Made by a program: the position numbers and the translations under genes | DNA from: Sphingomonas insulae | GTDB lineage: Bacteria > Pseudomonadota > Alphaproteobacteria > Sphingomonadales > Sphingomonadaceae | Direction: 5' to 3' | Assembly (NCBI RefSeq): GCF_010450875.1 | Contig: NZ_CP048420.1 | Span: forward strand, 7,466-71,465 | Length of the DNA stretch: 64,000 nucleotides | In this document: positions 42,266-50,900 of the stretch, in pieces | Layout: each line of letters begins with the position of its first letter | Numbering within the stretch: position 1 is the first letter of the stretch | Notes under the pieces: model-generated | Database searches by the model: none | What the model was told of the DNA's origin: nothing | The model's input: the letters and a program-made list of their open reading frames with translations, nothing else

Positions 42266-43285
42266 ATGGCCCCGCTTCCACCGTTGAGCGATACGGATGA
42301 CCGTCCGCCCGAGATCGTCCTGCCGGCCCTGCAAACACAACCCGTGCTTCCGGCGATCCTCAACGCAAAGATCGAGCGGGCCGCGGCGTACGCCAAGGCG
42401 GCGCGATCGAGCGCGACGCGGCGGGTGTATGATTCTGACTGGGCGATATTCACCGCCTGGTGCGCCGCGCATGATCTGAGCCCGCTACCGGCCAGTCCGG
42501 ATGTCGTTGCGGTGTTCGCCAGCGATCAGGCGACCGCCGGGCTTAATCCGGCGACGATCAGCCGACGCGTGGCAGCGATCGGGCATCACCATCGCAGCAA
42601 CGGCTATCCGGCGCCGACGGCGATGCCGACCGCCGGACGGTTGGCGGAGGTGCTCGCCGGTATTCGCGCTGAACATGGTGGGATGAAGCGGCAGAAGCGG
42701 CCTGCCGATGCTGCTGCGCTGCGTAATATGCTCGCCGCAATCGAGGGCGACGGCCTCAGGGCGGTAAGAGATCGTGCGATCTTGGCGGTCGGCATGGCCG
42801 CGGCGCTGCGCCGATCCGAGATCGTCGCGCTCGATGTCGCGCATGTCGGCATAGTACCGGAAGGCTTGCGGCTGACGATCGCGCGCTCGAAGACCGATCG
42901 CGATGGACATGGCGCGGTGATCGCCATTCCGGAAGGATCGCGGATCCGCCCGAAGGCATTGCTGCTCGACTGGATGTCGGCCGCTGGGCATCAGGAAGGG
43001 CCGCTGTTCCGCCGGCTGTCGCGGTTGGATGCACTGACCCCGGCCGCGATGTCCGACCGCGCCATCGCACGGCTGGTGCAGCAGCATGCCGCAGCGGCAG
43101 GCTATGACCCGACCCAGTTCGCGGGCCATTCATTGCGTGCTGGGTTTTTGACCGAGGGCGCGGCGCAGGGTGCGACGATCTTCAAGCTTCAGGAGGTCAG
43201 TCGTCATAAATCGGTGCAGGTGCTATCCGACTACGTCCGCAACGCCGAACTGTTCAAGGATCACGCTGGCGATCGATTTTTGTGA
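42266..43285 (+). CDS. Tyrosine recombinase/integrase
   Basis: A 339-residue phage-integrase-family recombinase. The N-terminal SAM-like core-binding domain (ARSSATRRVYDSDWAIFTAW) is followed by the catalytic domain. Catalytic residues are near Arg181 (AAALRRSEIVALD), the beta-hairpin Lys in RSKTDRDG, HxxR at about 287-290 (GHSLRAGF), His about 313 and nucleophile Tyr about 323 (SRHKSVQVLSDYVR). All are present. Such enzymes on sphingomonad plasmids are thought to resolve multimers or move cassettes. The ATG at 42266 lacks a clear ribosome site. Confidence 0.88.
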   Translation: MAPLPPLSDTDDRPPEIVLPALQTQPVLPAILNAKIERAAAYAKAARSSATRRVYDSDWAIFTAWCAAHDLSPLPASPDVVAVFASDQATAGLNPATISRRVAAIGHHHRSNGYPAPTAMPTAGRLAEVLAGIRAEHGGMKRQKRPADAAALRNMLAAIEGDGLRAVRDRAILAVGMAAALRRSEIVALDVAHVGIVPEGLRLTIARSKTDRDGHGAVIAIPEGSRIRPKALLLDWMSAAGHQEGPLFRRLSRLDALTPAAMSDRAIARLVQQHAAAAGYDPTQFAGHSLRAGFLTEGAAQGATIFKLQEVSRHKSVQVLSDYVRNAELFKDHAGDRFL

Positions 43286-43311
43286 TCTGAACGACTGCCG
43301 CTCGCCTTATT

Positions 43312-43365
43312 GTAGACACGTATACATGTATACAGCCACACGCGCATACACGCACACACGTCTAC
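43312..43365. repeat. Alternating purine-pyrimidine tract with terminal inverted repeat
   Basis: GTAGAC at 43312-43317 and GTCTAC at 43360-43365 bracket a stretch of CACGTATACATGTATAC and CACGCGCATACACGCACACA type sequence, directly after the recombinase. Long alternating RY DNA can adopt Z-form and can also carry binding sites. Whether it serves the recombinase or a partition protein is unknown. Confidence 0.45.
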
Positions 43366-43404
43366 GTGTTTTCACGTTGTGCGCGCTTTGAATCATAGGC
43401 TGTC

Positions 43405-43925
43405 AGTTTTGCTTAGAGCGGGTTCCATTCAGTCAGGGTCATAGCCGCAGGGAGCTGAAGTAGTTGGCGCATTCCTGCGGCCGGAACAGATCGACCAGTC
43501 TGCCGATGAGCGACCACAGGCCCGACACGGGCCGCTCGCCAGCTTTGCATGGCCTTGAGGCGGGAAAGCCTTCTCGATCGGGTTAAAGTCGGCCTGTATG
43601 GCGGGAGGAGCAGCAGGCGGGCGCCAGCTGCCTCGATCAGGTCGTGGACGCTGGCGCTTATGGCTGGACAGGTTGTCCATGATGACCACGTCGCCTGAGG
43701 TCGCGGACGAGGACCTGTCGGACAGCGGTTAAGGTCCTTTTTCACCTGCAGGCTCGATGGCGTGCGGTGCGCCTTCAGGTGAATCTCATCGATCATCACT
43801 GTCTTCGGCTCGGCGTCTGCCCTGGCCAGTCCCTCCATCATCCTGATGAACACGCTTCGCTCACCCAGCGCTTCCGTCGATTGTGGAGTGTCTTGTGAGG
43901 CCCGTATACCACCAGGGCCATCTAG
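43405..43925 (-). pseudogene. Fused remnants of IS5-type and IS630-type transposases
   Basis: On the minus strand 43925-43730 reads pieces of an IS5-family transposase (YGPHKTLHNRRKRW in one frame, then RMMEGLARADAEPKTVMIDE and LKAHRTPSSLQVKK in another). From about 43725 to 43413 the sequence switches to an IS630-type C-terminus (MDNLSSHK, LIEAAGARLLLLPPY, QADFNPIEKAF). The switch and several shifts mean both are dead. No terminal repeats can be assigned. Confidence 0.7.
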
Positions 43926-43952
43926 TTTGGCGTCGGCGTGGAAACGGCCGTC

Positions 43953-45419
43953 CTACAGTGCGGATACCACCCGTAGCTTGCGCTCGTTCGGATCGACAGG
44001 ATCGAGGAAGAACGCACCGGCATCACGATTGGCCGCCAGCCAATCGACGTGGGCATGCTCGATCAGTTGACCCGGAACCAGTCGCGGCACGCCGGGTGGG
44101 GCTGGCGCGATCATTTCGGCAGCGATACAGCCAATCGCCTCTTCGATTCGAACGAGTTCCGTTGGACCGAAGAATGCCTCTGCAGGGTCGTTCTGCATGG
44201 TCACCGAAAGAGAACCGATTCCGGGCAGATCCGCGGGCGCTGCGGGAAGCCCGCTGGTACCGGCCTTGATCTGTTTGGCGGCATCACGCAGGCCTTTCAC
44301 CAAGGCTTTGACGTTGCGCGAACTGGTCCCCAACGAAAGCACGGCCAGAAGGTGGCGAGCGTCGGACAGCCCGACGCTGACCCTGTGATGTGCCATCAGC
44401 CAGTCGTCGAGCGCGTAACCCGTGACACCCCATGCCGAGATGTCGATGAGCACCTTGGTTTCGTCCAACTGACTGTCGATCGGCAAGTCGCAGATATCGA
44501 AGACGCGGAGCCCCGCGATGCTTGCTACCTGTTTCCTCAGCGTAGCCGCCAGATCGATCACGGGATTCCAGAGGGCTTCACCCTTCGTCGCATGTTCCCG
44601 GCGAACGGCATCAAGACTGGCGAGGATGGGGACAGAAGGACTGGTGGTTTCGAACAGCTCGTAAGCGAGCCACAACCGTTGCAGATCGACGATCCCGGAC
44701 TTGGCGAGCAGGGCAGACCCTTGGGTCAGCGCGCCCATCGTCTTGTGCAGACTATAGACGGCGATGTCTGCGCCCTTGGTCAGCGGATCATGCGGCAGGG
44801 CTTCACAGAAGGCGAACGCACCGCCCCATGCCGCATCGCAGATCAGGGGAATGCCGCGCGCATGGCACAGGTCCGCCAATGCCGCGATATCGCTCGTGAC
44901 GCCATAATAGGTCGGCGAAACCACCACGAAGGCTTTCGCGTCCGGATGATCGTCCAGGGCTTTGTGCAGATCCGCTGGCGCAACGCCGTGCTCGATATCC
45001 CACTGGGGATCGATGATGACGGGCACGATCTGCGCGTTCAGACCGGCTGCAAGCGCATGGGTCCGCTCAGCTTTATGAACGTTGGCGGCAAGGAGCACGG
45101 TATCGCCGGGGCGCGTCACTGCGGCCAGCGCGGTGTGCAGGCTTTGTGTCGATCCCCCGGTCACGAACCGACAGAAGTCAGCCTGCCAGGCCTCCGCCGC
45201 GAGCTCGTGCGCGCGCTGGAGAACGTGCGCACCCTCGGTCCGGTCGTCGAGCCCCTTGGGGGTGATAACGTCAGCCTGGAACACACGGGCGCCGAGCAGA
45301 GCCTTGGCCTCCTTGGGGACGGCATTGCCCTGATGGTGGCCGGGGGCGCCAAAACCATGGATGGGACGTCGCTCGAGTTGCTTCAATGCCTCGAGCAAGG
45401 GGGCCTGCTGCTGATCCAT
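43953..45419 (-). CDS. Orn/Lys/Arg decarboxylase-family PLP enzyme
   Basis: A 488-residue fold-type I PLP enzyme of the basic amino-acid decarboxylase family. HGFGAPGHHQGNAVPKEAKA is the N-terminal motif, and RFVTGGSTQSLHT binds phosphate. LICDAAWGGAFAF is at the position where relatives have D-E-A-H-G. The PLP lysine lies in VYSLHKTMGALTQGS. The change from EAHG to AAWG removes the usual His that stacks on the cofactor, so the reaction may differ from simple decarboxylation. The ATG at 45419 is preferred over 45449. It is divergent from the gntA-like operon, with an FNR-type box between them. Confidence 0.85.
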   Translation of the reverse strand: MDQQQAPLLEALKQLERRPIHGFGAPGHHQGNAVPKEAKALLGARVFQADVITPKGLDDRTEGAHVLQRAHELAAEAWQADFCRFVTGGSTQSLHTALAAVTRPGDTVLLAANVHKAERTHALAAGLNAQIVPVIIDPQWDIEHGVAPADLHKALDDHPDAKAFVVVSPTYYGVTSDIAALADLCHARGIPLICDAAWGGAFAFCEALPHDPLTKGADIAVYSLHKTMGALTQGSALLAKSGIVDLQRLWLAYELFETTSPSVPILASLDAVRREHATKGEALWNPVIDLAATLRKQVASIAGLRVFDICDLPIDSQLDETKVLIDISAWGVTGYALDDWLMAHHRVSVGLSDARHLLAVLSLGTSSRNVKALVKGLRDAAKQIKAGTSGLPAAPADLPGIGSLSVTMQNDPAEAFFGPTELVRIEEAIGCIAAEMIAPAPPGVPRLVPGQLIEHAHVDWLAANRDAGAFFLDPVDPNERKLRVVSAL

Positions 45420-45569
45420 CGTCGCGTATCCAATATACCCACGGAGCATCGACCGGCTGATGCCGCGAAGCGTGCCGAAATCGGCATCCGGGGAAGTTTT
45501 CGATGCTGGATCAACGCGCGATCATCGGGAAGAGGCGCTTATGATATTAACCTCAAACGACTTTTCTGC

Positions 45570-45583
45570 TTGACCCGGATCAA
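45570..45583. promoter_or_regulatory. FNR/FixK-type binding site
   Basis: TTGACCCGGATCAA is a near-perfect match to the alphaproteobacterial FnrL/FixK site TTGA(T/C)-N4-(A/G)TCAA. It lies in the divergent 213-bp promoter region, 50 bp before the gntA-like ATG at 45633 and about 150 bp before the decarboxylase start. Control by oxygen or nitric oxide through a Crp/Fnr protein is inferred. Confidence 0.55.
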
Positions 45584-45632
45584 GGTGGGCCGGGAGTCAG
45601 GAACGCCAGCAGGCACGCCTCGTTCTCTTGCC

Positions 45633-46331
45633 ATGCTGTCAACTACATCGATGTTCGGCTGGGCAGACCCCAGCGAGGACGAAGCGACCCTGCTGCTCTC
45701 CGCCTATATCGCCGATCATGGCTTTCCGTGTGTGGGAGCCAAGGCGGCGCTGGCGAAGGGCACGCTCGACATTCTGGGTGCACGCGACATTGCCAGCGCC
45801 TGGGACGATTTGCGTATTCATGACCGGTTGCGCTGCTTCGCTGCCCAATATCGGGCGGAGCCATCCTTATTTCGCAGCTTCGCCGTCGTCTTTTCCGGTC
45901 CCGACGATTTGAGCGAGGCAGCCTTCGAGCGTGCCATCTGGCAGCGTATCCAGTCGCTGTCGGACAAGGACGTGTGGCTGGGACAGGAGTGGGACAAGCG
46001 CGTCAGTCCCGATCCATCGAACCCGCATTTCTCGCTGTCTTTCGGCGGGGAGGCGTTCTTCGTAGTCGGGCTTCACCCACACGCCAGCCGCCCGGCCCGG
46101 CGATTTGCACGACCAACGATGATCTTCAACCTGCACGACCAGTTCGAAACCCTGCGCGAGCAGGGAAAATACGAGACGATGCGGGAAAAGATCATGGTTC
46201 GCGACGAGGTGCTCGCCGGCTCGCGCAATCCGATGCTGTCCCGGCATGGTGAAGCAAGCGAAGCGCGGCAATATAGCGGCAGGGCCGTAGACAGCGGCTG
46301 GCAATGCCCTTTCCGGTATTCGGGCGAATGA
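45633..46331 (+). CDS. YqcI/YcgG-family (GntA-like) haem-dependent N-hydroxylase
   Basis: A 232-residue protein of the YqcI/YcgG family, which includes GntA, the N-hydroxylase of guanitoxin biosynthesis. Blocks are IADHGFPCVGAKAALAKGTL, LRCFAAQYRAEPSLFRSFAV, FERAIWQRIQSLSDKDVWLG, HFSLSFGGEAFFVVGLHPHA and ARPTMIFNLHDQFETLREQG, ending QYSGRAVDSGWQCPF. It is cytosolic and probably haem-bound. It would oxidise a guanidine- or amine-type nitrogen. The start could be the ATG at 45633 or 45651. It heads a four-gene run joined by ATGA/GTGA overlaps. Confidence 0.85.
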   Translation: MLSTTSMFGWADPSEDEATLLLSAYIADHGFPCVGAKAALAKGTLDILGARDIASAWDDLRIHDRLRCFAAQYRAEPSLFRSFAVVFSGPDDLSEAAFERAIWQRIQSLSDKDVWLGQEWDKRVSPDPSNPHFSLSFGGEAFFVVGLHPHASRPARRFARPTMIFNLHDQFETLREQGKYETMREKIMVRDEVLAGSRNPMLSRHGEASEARQYSGRAVDSGWQCPFRYSGE

Positions 46332-47014
46332 GCGCTCGTCGGTCGGACGATCGGATCGTCGAAATTCCCGAACGGAGCGGCAATGGGTTCCGGCTGGCGA
46401 AGGGCCAATTCCTCACCGTCATCGACCCGCGTGGGTGCCAGGTGGCGGACCTGCTGGCATTTTCCGCCGATGATCTGGGTGAGGTCATATCGTCGGGCCG
46501 GACGCTCGATTATGCCGAGACGATCCGCCTCACCACCGGACACAAGCTCTATTCCAACCGATCGAACGTGATGCTCGAGATCGTCGCCGATACGGTCGGC
46601 GTACACGATTTCCTGCTGACGCCGTGCTCCTATGCGACGTTCGACCATTTTTATCCGGACCTTCCACGGCACCGGGGCTGTTTTGGCAACCTTGCCGCCG
46701 CGCTGGCGCCGTTCGGGGTGGAGCCGGACCAGATTCCCGTCGCCTTCAATTGCTTCATGAACGTGCCGGTCGATGCGTCGACCGGCCGGCTCTCGGTATT
46801 GCCGCCGATCAGCAAGGCAGGCGACGCCATCAGCTTCGTGGCACACATGGATCTGGTGATCGGCCTCACCGCGTGTTCGGCGCCTGCATCGAACGGCGGA
46901 TCGTTCAAGCCCATCCACTATCGGGTTCATGACGAACCGCTGGACATTCGGCCGGCAACCGGTGTCGGGCATCCGGTGTTTGCGACCAGGCACGGCGATG
47001 AGGGGGCGCAATGA
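46328..47014 (+). CDS. DUF1989 (urea carboxylase-associated/carboxyguanidine deiminase-like) protein
   Basis: A 228-residue DUF1989 protein. Motifs are GNGFRLAKGQFLTVIDPRGC, QVADLLAFSADD, TRLTTG-type RLTTGHKLYSNR, CFGNLAAALAPFGVEPDQIP, FNCFMNVPVDASTGRLSVLP and FVAHMDLVIGLTACSAPASN. Members of this family include the two subunits of carboxyguanidine deiminase, so guanidino-nitrogen hydrolysis is a reasonable prediction for this one. Only one copy is present here, whereas the known enzyme uses two. ATGA overlaps join it to both neighbours. Confidence 0.87.
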   Translation: MSARRSDDRIVEIPERSGNGFRLAKGQFLTVIDPRGCQVADLLAFSADDLGEVISSGRTLDYAETIRLTTGHKLYSNRSNVMLEIVADTVGVHDFLLTPCSYATFDHFYPDLPRHRGCFGNLAAALAPFGVEPDQIPVAFNCFMNVPVDASTGRLSVLPPISKAGDAISFVAHMDLVIGLTACSAPASNGGSFKPIHYRVHDEPLDIRPATGVGHPVFATRHGDEGAQ

Positions 47015-47505
47015 TCGACAGCGATGACGAGGCCTGGATGCGCAAGGCGGTCGAAGTCGCCCGCTCCAAGGGGTCGGATCCATCCACATCGCCTTTGGGC
47101 TGCGTGATCGTGCGCGATGGCAAGGTGATCGCGGCAGAGCGTAACCAGACGCACGAACTGCCCGATGCGACGGCGCATGCCGAAATGATGGCGATCCGGC
47201 GGGCCTGCGAAGGGATCGGTGAACTCGAACTTCGCGGCGCCACGCTGTATTCGACGTTGCAGCCGTGCGGGATGTGCACGATGGCATCGATCTGGTCGAA
47301 GGTCGGCCGCGTCGTCTACGGTGCCGGTCGCGACGACGTTCATCCGATGTACTTCGAGGCGAAGCATGTCGATACGCTGTCGTTCATCACGGATGCCTAT
47401 CGTGATGATATAGTGATAGAGGGTGGTTGCCTGGCGGAACAATGCGCCACGCTCTACTACGGCCCTGACGCCGAGCTTCCCGCCGAGGAACAGGCCAACC
47501 TGTGA
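47011..47505 (+). CDS. CMP/dCMP-type nucleoside or guanidino deaminase
   Basis: A 164-residue zinc deaminase of the cytidine deaminase-like superfamily, closest to guanine deaminase/TadA forms. The zinc site is DATAHAEMMAIRRAC (His and catalytic Glu) and TLQPCGMCTMASIW (two Cys), plus a C-terminal EEQANL tail. GCVIVRDGKVIAAERNQTHE is the typical first strand. The substrate may be a nucleobase or a product of the two upstream enzymes. It starts inside the DUF1989 stop (ATGA). Confidence 0.87.
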   Translation: MIDSDDEAWMRKAVEVARSKGSDPSTSPLGCVIVRDGKVIAAERNQTHELPDATAHAEMMAIRRACEGIGELELRGATLYSTLQPCGMCTMASIWSKVGRVVYGAGRDDVHPMYFEAKHVDTLSFITDAYRDDIVIEGGCLAEQCATLYYGPDAELPAEEQANL

Positions 47506-47708
47506 ACCGGCACGGCCCAATCAACATCAATACCGCGACTGCCGATGAGCTGGATGCTATTCCTGCCCTCAAGGGCCATGGCTTCGAGATCGTGCGCTAC
47601 CGTGACGAGCGTGGTGGCTTTAGTGACCTTCGCCAACTGGCAGAGGTGCCAGGTATGACGGGCAAGGCAGATGATATCAGCGCCGAACTGACGGTCGAAG
47701 CGTCCTGA
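47502..47708 (+). CDS. Small helix-hairpin-helix protein
   Basis: A 68-residue protein with a ComEA-like tandem helix-hairpin-helix: PININTATADELDAIPALKG, HGFEIVRYRDERGGFSDLRQ and LAEVPGM. These bind DNA non-specifically. There is no signal peptide, so it would act in the cytosol. The GTG start overlaps the deaminase stop (GTGA), tying a DNA-binding protein to a metabolic operon. It is followed after 222 bp by the Mfd-like helicase. Confidence 0.8.
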   Translation: MNRHGPININTATADELDAIPALKGHGFEIVRYRDERGGFSDLRQLAEVPGMTGKADDISAELTVEAS

Positions 47709-47930
47709 AGCATTGGCCGTGCAAGCCAGAGACAGGGGGCGGAGTGATTCCGACAGCTGTCCTGCCTCGATGACGCGCCGGGCGAGCGCAGCCACGGCGG
47801 ATACCCGTTGGTTCCCGCCAGCCCCGGAAGTATATTTTCAGCCGCGCATCCGTTGGACCCGGGCACGAGTGGAACGTGCGCAACATCGTTGCCGTTCATA
47901 TGGCGGGCAAGCTGGCCCCGGAGAGTGGCC

Positions 47931-50900
47931 ATGTTGAAGCGGACCGATGATGCGATAATCGCGAGCGACCGGACGCGGATAACCGTGCTGCCGGCCGCCA
48001 GTGTCGCCGCCAGGGTTCTGACGACCGGCGGCAAGCGATCGATCGTCGTCGTCGACGATGACGCCAGGGCCGAAGCGATCGCCCGCCTTGCGGAGGCGTT
48101 CGCGCCGGCCGTGACGGTCGTCCACCTCGCCGCGAGCGATGCCTTGCCGGGCGATGCCGCCCCACCAAGCGCCGCGAACGTCGGGCGGCGGGTCGAAGCG
48201 CTTCGTCGCTTGCGGGACGGGACAACGGCGCGACCGGACGATCCCGTGCTCTTGGTGCTGTCCGCCGAAGCCAGCGCGGTACGCTATGCGGCGCCGGATG
48301 CCTTCGACGAAATGCCGCCCGTGTTTGCGGTCGGCGACCGTATCGATATCGAGACGCTGCCCGCCATCGCGGAGAGCATCGGCTATCTGGTCGACGACCG
48401 CGTCGACGAGCCCGGCGAGATCGCGATCCGCGGCAGCGTGATCGACATCTTTCCTGCCGATCATCCCTATCCGGTGCGGATCGAGTTCGCCGATGGCCAT
48501 ATCACCGGAATCCGATCCTATGATGCGGTGACCCAGCTCGGGTCGGGCGATCTGGAATCGGTGACGATCGGGCGTGCGAGCGAGCCGGAATTGGGCGACG
48601 GCGTGACGATCACGGCGCACCTGCCGGACGCCGACATCTTCCTCGACCCCGGCGTGGCGAACCGGCGCGATCGGTTCCTGGCGTTGGCCATGGACGGATC
48701 GGCACGGCGCCGGTCACAGGCGGAACTGGTCGACGAGGCGATGTGGGAGGCCGCGATCGCGGATCGCCACAGCCTGCTGTCGCCCGAGGCCGTATTGCCG
48801 ACGCCCCGGTTCGTCGAACGGCGCGATCCGTTGCGCGCGTTCCGCAGCTTCGCCAGGGCAGCGCTTGCCGAGGGCAATCTGCTCATCGCCGGATCGGCCC
48901 GCGACCTTCGCTTCCTGTCCTCGCGCATCGGCCTGGATATCGCCGATGCGCGCTCGTTCGCCGATGCGGCTGCACAGCCGGCCGGCACGGCCTCGATGCT
49001 CGTCGCGCCGCTCGATCACGGCTTCGTCCATGACGGCATGTCCGTCGTCGCCGCGGCCGATCTGCTGGGGAGCCGGGCAAAACTCGACGATGCCCACCCG
49101 GCGTCCGCATCGGCGTTCGGAGAAGGCGCCGAACTGCGTGTCGGCGATCTCATCGTCCACGAAGACCATGGCATAGGCGCCGTCGTCGGGCTGGAAGCCG
49201 TGCAGCTGGACGAGACATCCTCGACCGACGCGATCGTGCTGGAATATGCCAAGGGTGCCCGGCGGCTCGTGTCGGTAGCGGAGGCCGACCGGATCTGGCG
49301 CTATGGCGCCGATGCCGATGCCGTGAAGCGCGATGCGCTCGATGGGGGTAGCTGGACGAAGCGTCGCGTCGGGATCGATACGGCGATCGCCGAGAGCGCG
49401 CGCAGGTTGCAGGCGCTGGCTGCCGAACGCGATGCGCGGACGAGCGATCCGATCGTTCCCGACAACGCGGCCTACGAACGATTTGCGTCCGGCTTCGCCT
49501 TTTCGGAGACGCCGGACCAGGCGCGCGCCATCGCCGCGGTGCGGAGCGACCTGGCGAGCGGGCGGCCGATGGACCGGCTGGTGGTCGGCGATGTCGGCTA
49601 TGGGAAGACCGAAGTGGCGCTGCGTGCGGCGGCAATCGTCGCGCTGGCCGGCCGTCAGGTCGCGGTCGTCGCGCCGACCACGGTGTTGATCCGGCAGCAC
49701 CTCGCGACATTCGCCAAGCGCTTCGAGGGGACGGGCCTGACCGTCGCCGGCCTGTCGCGGCTGTCCACGTCTGCCGAGCGCAAGCGGGTCTGTGCCGGCC
49801 TTGCCGATGGCTCCATCCACATCGTCGTCGCGACCAGCACGGTCGCCGGCAAGGCCGTTACGTTCCGCGACCTCGCACTCGTCGTCATCGACGAAGAACA
49901 GCGGTTCGGCGCCAAGGCCAAGGCGGATCTGCACGCCATGGGCGCCGGGCATGTCCTGACGTTGAGCGCGACCCCGATACCGCGCACCCTGCAATCGGCC
50001 ATGGTCGGCCTGCAGGCGATGTCGATCATCGCGACGCCGCCCGCCCGCCGGCAGCCGATCCGCACGACGATCGGCAGCTTCGACGACCAGGCCGTCCGCC
50101 GGGCGCTGCAACGCGAGCGAACCCGCGGCGGGCAAAGCTTCGTCGTCGTGCCCCGCATCGAGGATATCGCGCCGTTGGCGGACAAGCTGGGCAAGCTGGT
50201 GCCGGAGCTGGGCCTGGTCGTTGCCCATGGCAAAATGGAAGCGAGCCAGCTCGACGACGCCATGACCGCCTTTGCGGCGGGAGACGGCGACATCCTGCTG
50301 GCGACCAACATCATTGAGGCTGGTCTCGACGTGCCACGCGCGAACACGATGATCGTGCATCACGCCGACCGTTTCGGATTGTCGCAGCTGCACCAGCTGC
50401 GCGGCCGTGTCGGTCGTGGCGGCAGGCGCGGCCAGATCATGCTGCTGACCGCCGGCGATGCCGCGATCGCCGATGCGACGCTGAAGCGGCTGCGTGCACT
50501 ACAGGCGTTCGACCAGCTCGGCGCGGGGTTCGCGATCAGCAGCCGCGATCTGGACATGCGTGGTGCGGGCGACCTGGTCGGCGAGGAACAGGCCGGTCAC
50601 ATGAAGCTCATCGGCATCGACCTTTATCAGCATCTGCTCGGCCAAGCGCTGAAGGCGGCGCGCGGTGAGGAGACGGAGCAGTGGCAACCGGTGCTCAATC
50701 TGGGTCTCGGTGGCCTGCTGCCGGAAGAATGGATACCCGAGACAGACGTGCGATTGACGCTGTACAGCCAGCTTGCGCACCTGACCGAGGTCGGCGCGCT
50801 GGAGGTTTTCGCGTCGGAACTCGAAGATCGCTTCGGTGCATTGCCCCCGGCCGCTGCCCAGCTGATCGAGACGGCGCGGATCAGGTTGCTGGCCTCCGGT

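Noticed and set aside
44049..45632. A very long open frame on the plus strand that continues into the gntA-like gene
   Set aside because: It runs antisense to the decarboxylase, shows no recognisable domain and reflects GC-rich codon bias. Only the part from 45633 has family motifs.
47713..47937. A short plus-strand frame between the HhH gene and the Mfd-like gene
   Set aside because: It has no ribosome site, no conserved features and a random-looking composition.
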